Shown piece after piece: positions 22,530 through 32,004 of a stretch of DNA of 64,000 nt; the first letter of the stretch is position 1, and each line of letters begins with the position of its first letter. This DNA comes from Cryptomeria japonica (taxonomy: Eukaryota > Streptophyta > Pinopsida > Cupressales > Cupressaceae). Below the pieces are notes generated by a model. The model saw only the letters and a program-made list of their open reading frames with translations. It was not told the DNA's origin and made no database searches. Position numbers and translations under genes: made by a program. Where the stretch lies: contig NC_081406.1 in the NCBI RefSeq assembly GCF_030272615.1, forward strand, positions 260,141,386 to 260,205,385. The letters run 5' to 3'.

Positions 22530-25500
22530 TCACTCAGTGTGAAAATTTGTCAAAATTTGGCATCATTTTTCTTGATGTTAGTGACATGTAAGAATGAGTC
22601 ATCTAATCCTATGGGTCTGTGAGATGGAACTTTAAAAAATCCTCTCTCGGTTTAGGTAGACTCTGATCCAATTGGCCGTGGCGACACTTTCTTGGTTGCG
22701 ACAAAAAGCGTCACATGAGTTCAATGAAAAGTTGCACAATACCCCATCTTTCAATCCGCTCGTCATGGCACCAAACCATCAATACATATGCATCCGGGTG
22801 GCCGATTTTACACTAGGAATGCCTTCGTTCCTCTATTGAACTCACCTGATCAATGTGGGCCACACCCTAGCAGCAAAATCCCCAAAGTGCTCAAAGTGTG
22901 AAAAATTCTCAAAATTCGGCACGACATTTATCAACCTTGGTGACACATAAGAACGAGTCGTCTGATCCTATGAGGTCATGTTACAACACTCTAAAAAATG
23001 CTCTCTCAATTTAGGTAGACTCTGATCCAATTGCTCATGGCGACACTTTCTTGGTTGCAATAAAATGCATTAGATGAGTTCAATGAAAAGTTGCACAATG
23101 CCCCATCTTTAAATCTGCTTGTTGCAGAAACGAACTGTCAATGTGTACGTGTCTGGGTGGCTGGGTTTACTCTAGGAATGCCTTCATTTTTCTCTCCAAC
23201 TCATATGATCAATGTGGGCCACACCCTAGCAACGAAATCGCTTAAGTGCTCAAGTTGCTCAAAGTTGTCAATATTCTACATCACATTTCTCAGTGCCCAT
23301 TAATCATAAGAATGAGCCATCTGATCCTACAGGGTTGTGTTATGGCACTCTAAAAAAGCCTCTCTCATTTTAGGTAGACTTGATCCAATTTATCGTTGTG
23401 ACACTTTCTCGGTTGCGACAAAAATTGTCAGATGAGTTCAATGAAAAGTTGCACAATGCCCCATCTTTCAATCCGCTCATCACGGCACCAAACCATCAGC
23501 TCATACGCGTCAAGGTGGTCAGGTTTATGCTAGGAATGCCTTCATTTTTCTCTCCAACTCGTTTGATCGATGCGAACCACACCCTAGCAGGGAAATCGCT
23601 TAAGTGCTCAAGTTGCTCAAAGTTGTCTATATTCGACATCGCTTTTCTCAGTGCCCATTACTCATAAGAATGAGACATCTGATCCTATGAGGTCATGTTA
23701 TGGCACTCTAAAAAATCCTCTCTCAGTTTAGGTAGATTCAAATCCAATTGCTCATGGAGACACTTTCTTGGTTGCAACAAAAAGCGTCAAATGAGTTCAA
23801 TGAAAAGTTGCACAATGCCCCATCTTTCAATCCGCTCGTTGCGGCACCAAACCGTCAGCTCATACATGTTGGGGTGGATAGGTTTACACTAGGAATTCCT
23901 TCATTTTATTCTCCAACTCATCTAATCGATGTGAGCCACACCCTAGTAGCGAAATCACTTAAGTGCTCAAGTTGCTCAAAGTTGTCAATATTTGGCATCG
24001 CATTTCTCGACGCATGTTAATCATAAGAATGAGTCATCTGATCCTATGGGGTCATGTTATGGCATTCAAAAAAGCCTCTCTTGGTTTAGGTAGACTCGGA
24101 TCCAATTGCTCATGGCGACACTTTCTCAGTTGCGACTAAAAGCACCAGATGAGTTCAATGAAAAGTTGCACAATGCCCCATCTTTCAATCCGCTCGTTGT
24201 GGCACCAAACCGTCAACTCGTACTTGTTTGGGTAGTTGTGTTTACAATAGGAATTCCTTCATTTTTCTCTCCAACTTGTTTGATCATTGTGGGTCACACC
24301 CTAGCAGCAAAACCACTTAAGTGCTCAAGTTGCTCAAAGTTATCAATATTTGGCATCACGTTTCTCGACGCTCGTTAATCTTAAGAATGAGTCATCTAAT
24401 CCTACAGGATAATGTTATGGCACTCTAAAAAATCCTCTCTCTATTTAGGTAGACTCGGATCCAATTGCTCGTGGTGACACTCTCGGTTGCGACAAAAAGC
24501 GTCAGATGAGTTCAATGAAAATTTGCACAATGCCCCATCTTTCAATCCTCTCATCGCGACACCAAACCATTAGCTCGTACGCATCAGGGTGGTCAGGTAT
24601 ATGCTAGGAATTCATTCTTTTTTCTCTCAAACTTGTCTGATCGATGCGAGCCACACCCTAGCAATGAAATTGCTTAAGTGCTCAAGTTGCTCAAAGTTGT
24701 CAATATTTGACATTGTGCTTCTCGGTGCCCATTAATCATAAGAACAAGCCATCTGATCCTACGAGATCACATTATGGCACTATAAAAAATCCTCTCTTGG
24801 TTTAGGTAGACTCAGATCCAATTGCTCATGGCGACACATTCTCGGTTGTGAAAAGCGTCAGATGAGTTCAATGAAAAGTTGCACAATGCCCCATCTTTCA
24901 ATCCGCTCGTCGCGGCACCAAACTGTCAGCTCATACATGTCAAGGTGGCTGATTTTATGCTAGGAATGTCTTCATTTTTCTCTCCAACTCATCTAATCAA
25001 TGCGGGCCACACCCTAGTAGTGAAATCCATTAAGTGCTCAAGTTGCTCAAAGTTGTCAATATTCGGCATCGCATTTCTTGATGCCTATTATTCATAAGAA
25101 TGATCTATCTGATCCTATAGGGTCATGTTATGGAACTCTAAAAAATCCTCTCTTAGTTTAGGTAGACTCAGATCTAATTGCTTGTGGAGACACTTTCTCG
25201 GTTGTGACAAAAAGCATCAAATGAGTTCAATGAAAAGTTGCACAATGCCCCATCTTTCAATCCGCTCATTGTGGCACTGAACCATCAGCTCGTACATATT
25301 GAGGTGGTAAGGTTTATGCTAGTTTGCCTTCCTTTTGTTCTCCAACTCGTCTGATCGATGTGGGCCACACCCTAGTAGTGAAATCGCTTGTGTTCAAGTT
25401 GCTCAAAGTTGTCAATATTCGGCTTCACGTTTCTTGGCACCCGTTAATTATAAGAATGAGTCATTTGATCCTATGAGGTCGTGTTATGGCACTCTAAAAA

Positions 25501-26585
25501 CCCTCTCTTGGTTTAGGTAGACTCAGATCCAATTGCTCATGGCGACACTTTCTCGGTTGCGACAAAAAGCGTCAGATGAGTTCAATGAAAAATTGCACAA
25601 TGCCCCATCTTTCAATCTGCTCGTCGCGGCACCAAACCATGAGCTTGTATGAGTCGAGGTGGTCAGGTTTACACTAGGAATGCCTTCATTTTTCTCTCCA
25701 ACTCGTTCGATCATTGCGGGCCACACCCTAACAGCGAAATCACTTAAGTGCTCAAGTTGCTCAAAGTTATCAATATTTGGCATCACGTTTCTCAACGCCC
25801 GTTAATCATAAGAATGATTCGTCTGATCCTATGGGGTCATGTTATGGCACTCTAAAAAAGGCTCTCTCGGTTTAGGTAGACTCGGATCCAATTTCTCGTG
25901 GTGACACTTTCTCAGTTGTGACAAAAAGTCTCAGAGGAGTTCAATGAAAAGTTGCACAATGCCCCATCTTTCAATCCGATTGTCGTGACACCAAATAGTC
26001 AGCATGTACGCATCAAGGTGGTCGGGTTTACGCTAGGAATTCCTTCATTTTTCTCTCCAACTCGTCTGATCAATGCGGGCCACACCCTAGCAGCAAAATC
26101 ACTTAAGTGCTCAAGTTGCTCAAAGTCGTCAATATTCAGCATCGTGTTTCTCAGTGCCTGTTAATCATAAGAATGATTCGTCTGATCCTACAAGGTCATG
26201 TTATGACACTCTACACAAGCCTCTCTCGATTTTGGAAGACTCGGATCCAATTGCTCATGGTGACACTTTCTCGATTGCAACAAAAATTTTCAGATGAGTT
26301 CAATGAAAAGTTGCACAATGACCTAACTTTCAATCCGCTCATTGCGGCACCAAACTATCATCTCATACGCGTCTGAGTGGTCGGGTTTACACTAGGAATG
26401 CCTTTTTTTTTTTTCTCCAACTCGTCTGATCGATGCAGGCCACACCCTATCGGCCATCCCATTTAAGTGCTCAAAGCACAAAAAGTTGTCAAACTTCGAC
26501 GACGTGTTTCTCAACACCCATGAGACATATGAATGAGTCATCTGATCCTAAAGGGTCGTGCTATGACACTCTAATAGGCTCTACA
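22530..26585. repeat. Satellite array, about 358 bp monomer, 11 copies
   Basis: The word GAGTTCAATGAAAAGTTGCA occurs near 22717, 23076, 23434, 23793, 24151, 24508, 24864, 25223, 25578, 25937 and 26296 (with single-base changes), spacing 355-359 bp. Each unit also has TTTAGGTAGACTC, GCCCCATCTTTCAATC, CCACACCCTAGCA and GTGCTCAAGTTGCTCAAAG. Copies 1 and 2 are the most diverged. Much of the variation is CG against TG or CA, as expected of methylated DNA. Plus-strand frames of about 70 codons recur in each copy but follow the repeat unit and need not be genes. Confidence 0.95.
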
Positions 26586-26974
26586 TTAGATTAATAGACC
26601 TAAATACTCTTAAGTATTATAAATTGTTGGGAGTTGAAGTAGCTCTATTAGGGTATGCATTAGATGAATAGAAGTGTATGGGCTATGCAATTTTTTTAGA
26701 ATGGTATTGGTACAATGGTGTCTTACATTGTCTAATTTTGGTTCTTTCCATGTTTCCCTTATATAGTCTTATTTCGACTATAATTATTTAATTTTTGTTG
26801 ATCCCTATAAGCTTGTGTGTTGGATTACAAACACATAGGTTCAAAGCTTAATTAACAATAAACTTTGTGCAATTATTCATTTAACCATTTAACTGCAATT
26901 ATGGATAACCATGATAAATGATTTTCACTAACCAAAAAGCTACAAATTCATACAACATTTTATACCCTTAAAAG
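26586..26974. other. Spacer, no gene seen
   Basis: AT-rich unique sequence between two tandem arrays. CTCTA, TTAG and GATTAATAGA words recur around 26575-26670 but form no clear repeat. Confidence 0.4.
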
Positions 26975-27425
26975 TATCAAATGTATCCAATACAGACAAA
27001 TAGGCTTGCCAAAAGCCATATGGACATAGAATGTCATGTATTCACGAAACAAAACATGTTCAAAATTTCTATAAAGGCATACAACATGATATCCAATAAA
27101 GTCAAATAGGAGCTTGCCAAAAGCCATATGGACATAGAATGTTGCATATTCATAATACAAAACATATGTTCAAAATTGCCATATATGCATACAACATGGT
27201 ATCCAATAAAGTCAAATAGGAGCTTGCCAAAAGCCATATGGACATAGAATGTCACGTATTCGTAATACAAAACATATGTTCAAAATTTCCATATAGGTAT
27301 ACAACATGGTATCCAATAAAGTCAAATAGGAGCTTGCCAAAATCCATATGGACATAGAATGTCACATATTCGTAATACAAAACATATGTTCAAAATTGCC
27401 ATATAGGCATAAAACATAGGACCCT
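26975..27425. repeat. 110 bp tandem repeat, about four copies
   Basis: GCTTGCCAAAAGCCATATGG starts at 27004, 27112, 27222 and 27332 (the last with one change), giving periods of 108, 110 and 110. The unit also carries ACATAGAATGT, AAAACATATGTTCAAAAT and ACAACATGGTATCCAATAAA. It ends about 35 bp before the stop codon of the minus-strand spliced gene. Minus-strand frames through it simply repeat with the unit. Confidence 0.92.
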
Positions 27426-27460
27426 ATTCTATTCATTTCCCTCTAGGGGAAGAAAACAGA

Positions 27461-28719
27461 TCACAAGGTATCTTTGCCTATCGGGGGGATGGAGATGTAT
27501 ATGATGCAGGTGTCTTTCAAGTGCCCACTCGATCTCCTCTCTAGACTTTTTTGTAACTCCACCTGATACAATGAAAAGAATGATGTTAGCATATACAAAA
27601 ATTGAATTTTAGAATGACATATAATAGAATAGTCACTTACCGCATACAAATAATCATGATGTTCATCCACAATAGGTGCGCGTTCATGATATGCAGTGAC
27701 AAGCCCCTCTTGTAAGCATCACAATATAAATTAAACTAAATACAAGTGTCGTAAAGATTTTCAATAACATGTTATTAAGATAACACATGTAATGCTAAAT
27801 TTACTAAATTTACAAACATGTCTCATACTTCTGTCAAAGCAGTTGAACTTGCTACTGTTGCAGCAACACCGTGCTCCATTGATGCGTGAACAATAGGAGG
27901 AGTCTCTAATGTCAACATCTGAAAATTACACAAAGTATATTGATCAATGGCCAAAACTATCTATATTATTTAATAAAAACATTAAAGATAAATTGCTTAC
28001 CTGGGTGAAAGATTGTCGATGAAATACATTGCGAGGTGTTGATGTTGAAGCTCTAGCATCAAACTATTTGACATCCAAAATGAGTAATTACAAAATCATT
28101 CACATAAGGTTCAACTATCTACATATAATAATTATATTTCTTCACTCGTTGTATACCTGTGGAGTCGACGAAGTCGTGAAAAATGGTGTTGCAGGAATGT
28201 TGCTAGTATTGTGAATACTTTGACCCTAATTTTATATCATAATACTTTACTAATTTAGATATATTCTTAAATTTCCATATAAGATTTAATAAAAAGAATG
28301 AAAATAACTTGTAATGAAATTCACTTGGGTATCAATGCCAAATATTTCATTCAGCAAGGATTTTGCCATTACAATGTTCTCTATAGCAAACTCTACTTGT
28401 GCACGTGCATTCTCAATGCTATTAGGATCGTAAGTGCAAAGAGAACCACAAGATCAAAAAAAATGAGCTGGAACTCGATGCCTAGAATAATCACCATCAT
28501 CACTCGCACCACCCTCTACTAGAGGCCTAGCATACTGTATAAGGGTCTGAGTGAGTGAGCTAATGGAGTCTAGAGTTTCGACCTCAACACTCTCATTCAC
28601 AATGGAAGGAATAATAACATGCTCCACTGTAGGTCTGGCCAAGGGTCTTGATGGGAGATTTGGGTCATGTTGTGCACCCTCTCTATCATGTGTGGAACCC
28701 CCACATCTACCTTGGAAAT
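27461..28719 (-). CDS. Spliced gene of unknown function, six visible exons, one in-frame stop
   Basis: On the minus strand I can read exons 28719-28325, 28225-28157, 28063-28001, 27918-27829, 27706-27641 and 27562-27461 (TGA). The five introns (78-122 bp) start with GT and end with AG, and all lie in phase 0, so the internal exons are whole codons (23, 21, 30 and 22). The joined frame gives about 260 residues: a Ser/Thr-rich protein with ENARAQVEFAIENIVMAKSL in the first exon and ERAPIVDEHHDYLYA near the end. One TGA at 28454-28456 in the first exon, one step from CGA, breaks the frame unless it is an assembly or sequencing error. I recognise no domain. Upstream exons probably exist but are not resolved. 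It could be a host gene, a young pseudogene or a transposon passenger gene. Confidence 0.6.
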
Positions 28720-28761
28720 CTAGAAAATCAATTTGTTTGGGATCTCATTAAGGACAAACTC

Positions 28762-29137
28762 TCAGTACAGTTTTCTCAAAAAGTATTGGGGTACCTCATG
28801 ATTATTGCATGTGGGCTGATCAAATACCATCCACCACCTATCCCAAAAATTGTTCTTAATCCCTTCATGATGACACCAATGAATAGGGAATCTCCTACAT
28901 TCATGGTGTAAAGGTTGATTCATTCGGGGGTTCATAAAAAGAGCACACCAAGTCAAATTTATTAATTTTCTTTTTCTTCCCTGCCGCATATGATAATTTG
29001 TCAGCATAAAATTGCTTTTGTTCTTCCTTCTTACTGGACCAAAAATTTATTTGCCCACTCACAGATTGTATGTGAGATACAATAGATTGCAAATAACTAG
29101 CAAGTTTTGTCCTATGGGAGTTTGTTCTAGTGGGATT
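28762..29137 (-). pseudogene. Possible upstream exons of the minus-strand gene
   Basis: Two overlapping minus-strand frames look coding: one with QFYADKLSYAAGKKKKINKF and DLVCSFYEPP (28901-29137), the other with HHECRRFPIHWCHHEGIKNN (28762-28910). Both lie just upstream of the 28719 acceptor, and the first is cut at 29137 by the terminal repeat of the next element. I infer that the insertion of that element disrupted this gene, but cannot place donor sites with confidence. Confidence 0.35.
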
Positions 29138-29453
29138 TGTTGTTCTCAAAAAAGAGAAACCCAAGTTCACCTGCAAACTATATATGAAACATCAAATCTC
29201 AATCAATGAAATGCTTCAGGGCTTGGACAACATAACATAGGATCCTAATGATCCTCCTACACTTCAATTTCTGCAAGACCTAGGGGGGACACCCTTTGAT
29301 GCACAAAATACAACCAATTACAAACATATGGCATCAATAAAAGCAAATAAATCTCATAGGGCTCAACAACAAGGAGTTTACTGCAGATGGGCTAGATCTA
29401 CATTGACATCTCAACAAGATTGGAGAATGAGATAGGTAAAACATACTAAAAAC
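29138..29453 (-). repeat. Left terminal repeat (3' LTR on the minus strand)
   Basis: Opens TGTTGTTCTCAAAAAAG on the plus strand and runs to ACATACTAAAAAC. By eye it differs from the right copy at about 20-25 sites. A weaker resemblance to the right copy continues for some 20 bp past 29453. Confidence 0.75.
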
Positions 29454-29942
29454 CACACAACTGAAAGCAAAGCGACTGTACAATAGAACTTATTTAAATA
29501 TGGCTCTAGGCCATCAAAATTGGAATCAATGCTTACCTTTGTCAAACACATGATTCTCATTTCCATGACTCAAGGGTAAGCTGGAAGTTTCATTTACATT
29601 TGCCTAATCACAAACTCTACAACTTCTCATCAGCTCATCACATAGAAGATAATCAACATGCCAGTAATCATTCAATCTTTGAAAAACAGATCCCAATTCA
29701 AAATCCTGACCATCAAATGACACATGACTATCATATTGTTTACAAATATTTCTCGGTTGAAAAGAGAAGTAACCTTGCTCCATCTGATCACTAGGAACAT
29801 CAAGCACATGTTGATTGCTAGTTTGCATAAATGGAAAACACTCATCCTTAATGCAGGCTTGCAAACTAGAGAGGAACATTTCCTCGTAAAATGACTACAG
29901 TTTAGCATGTTGATCACACCTTATATCAGCCCTTTGCAAACA

Positions 29943-31128
29943 TCAAAATGCATGATCATCTGTCAATGGTTCATTTACCAATTGCAAATTTGGGAAAACC
30001 ACTTCAGATTTGTCTTTCTCTTTAACACCAAGATCCACACAATGCATATCAAATTTTGATTTCATATCAACATATGATTCCACATTATCACATTTATCAA
30101 CCTTATATGCATGTTCATCTTGTCCACTATTCAAATCAACTATAGGGAAATAAATATCATATGTATCATACCTCACACTACCAAGAACATCATCAGTATC
30201 AAAACATATACTGATTGGGTATGAGAGATTGGGAACATTTATGGATGTATACCTCTTAAGATCAACACCTAAGAGTTCTGAGATTTGTTCACTACTTAGT
30301 GAACCTTCTCCTTCATTTTCATTTTCCTTCGCTTCATCTTTTGTGTTGTAAACATTATCCCAATCTGATGCATGCATTAAATTTCCAGTGCTCATGCCTT
30401 AATGCACATTTGTTTTATCATTACGATAACTTGCATATGCATCATGACCTTTATCATGTTGATCATAAAGTGTTGCTATATGTTGCAACATGGTTTCATA
30501 GCCTTGGTTGCAAACACTTTGTGGATTGATATTAACGACAAGGTGATCTATATTATTCAAATCTGAAACCTCAACATGCTCATGACTATTTGAACAATAA
30601 CTTATAGTTAAAAAAAATTTCTTGTTGCTCTGAATACACATCTACACTGTCATGCTGAGAATAAGAGTCACCTTCAGCATCATAAGAGGTATATCCACTC
30701 ACGGATTCATCTCCATCACTGTACTCAAAACTATGTGCATTTTCAGATTTAGTCATTTCAATCTCATCTATCCATTCTTTAATATGTCCAATACTTTCTT
30801 CCCTCGAGGTTTTAGACCAATTGACTGAGTCAAGCTCATCAAGCTCCAAGAATAACTCAATCCAAATGGATTCATGGGGTCTAACATCAACTGAAAGCTC
30901 ATTTAATGCAGCAATAAATCTTTCATAAAAAACATATGATGATTCTTCGTTCCTCTTCCCTATTTTCCTTCTTAAAAACAAGATGCACCTATCTTGGATC
31001 TTTTGAAGATGTATTTCAATATCCCTATCAATGTCTTTCAAATTTGAAAAAGAAAATTCAGATCTAGGAACCACATCTAGATCCATCAAATTTGAAACAT
31101 CTATTGAACCATTACCATGACAATGCAT
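29943..31128 (-). pseudogene. Acidic ORF of unknown function inside the small LTR element
   Basis: Three minus-strand segments join into about 390 codons: 31128-30586 (starts MHCHGNGSIDVSNL), a frame change near 30610, then 30641-30399 and 30395-29943 in one frame split by a TAA at 30399 that is one step from CAA. The first part has a helical stretch (DIEIHLQKIQDRCILFLRRK) and WIELFLELDELD. The rest is rich in Asp and Glu. I recognise no domain. Ogre-type elements carry an extra ORF between the 5' LTR and gag, and this lies in the same place relative to the primer site, so it may be a relic of that ORF. Confidence 0.5.
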
Positions 31129-31663
31129 CTTACTGTTTTATTCTCTTTTTAAAACATATGCAGTCATCATAACCAGACATACTTCTCACCATATTTTTTA
31201 CTGAAAATTTTCAAAACAAGAAGTATGTACCCTTAGAACCAATACTCCTTTTCCTAGTGACTTGCTTCACCTTATAAGGAACAAATTTATCTCATAAAAG
31301 TTTTGAGGAATACCTGGGTATATTTGTTGTTGCCGTCCACTTCACTTCTGATTGAAAATTTGAAGAACACCTCCAAACCTTAGGTTCGTTCATATAGAGT
31401 CGCCACCTCCTTGAAGAGGAATAAAATTTAACCATTGATCTTCACTCTGAAACACTTTCAAATTTCTGGGTACCACACAACATAGTCACATAATATTGAT
31501 TTTTTTTTAAATTTCTCAGTGACAAAACCTTCCAGGATATATACCTTCAAATCTGAAAACAACTTTCAGACTTGTAAACTTATAAGACTCTTCCCCAAAT
31601 GAATTTGGCCAGACTCACTTACAATCTGATTTAATAGTCTATACCAGATATCTTTAGATTACT

Positions 31664-31680
31664 CCCCAGTGGAGTCACCA
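31664..31680 (-). other. Primer-binding site, tRNA-Arg type
   Basis: The minus strand reads TGGTGACTCCACTGGGG just inside the right repeat. It fits, with one change (TGGT for TGGC), the TGGCGACTCCACTGGGG site that pairs with the 3' end of tRNA-Arg in Ogre-type plant elements. It fixes the element's orientation. Confidence 0.7.
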
Positions 31681-31684
31681 TTTC

Positions 31685-32001
31685 TGTTGTTCTCAAAAAA
31701 GAGAAACTCAAGTTCACTTGCAAACTATCTATGAAATAGCCAATCTCAATCAATGAAATGCTTTAGGGCTTGGACAACATAAGATAGGATCCTAATGATC
31801 CTCCTACACTTCAGGTTCTGCAAGACTTAGGGGGGGACACCCTTTGATGCACAAAATACAACCAGTTACAAACATATGGCATCAATAAAAGCATATAAAT
31901 CTCACAGGGCTCAACAACAAGGAGGTTACTGTAGATGGGCTAGATCTACATTGACATCTCAACAAGATTAGGGCATGAGATAGGTAAAACATACTAAAAA
32001 C
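31685..32001 (-). repeat. Right terminal repeat (5' LTR on the minus strand)
   Basis: Homologous to 29138-29453. The primer site lies immediately inside it. Confidence 0.75.
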
Positions 32002-32004
32002 TAA

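Larger units (their letters stand above)
29138..32001 (-). mobile_element. Small LTR-type element, minus strand, non-autonomous
   Basis: Direct repeats 29138-29453 and 31685-32001 flank 2.2 kb. Read on the minus strand the right copy ends GAGAACAACA and is followed after four bases by a primer-binding site like that of Ogre-type elements. The interior holds only one broken acidic ORF, no RT or integrase. Flanking sequences at the outer ends do not show a clear target duplication and no good polypurine tract precedes the left repeat, so ends are approximate or one LTR is truncated. Confidence 0.65.

Noticed and set aside
23091..26376. Recurring 70-90 codon ORFs in the satellite
   Set aside because: They follow the 358 bp unit and are broken in several copies; no start context or splice structure supports a gene.
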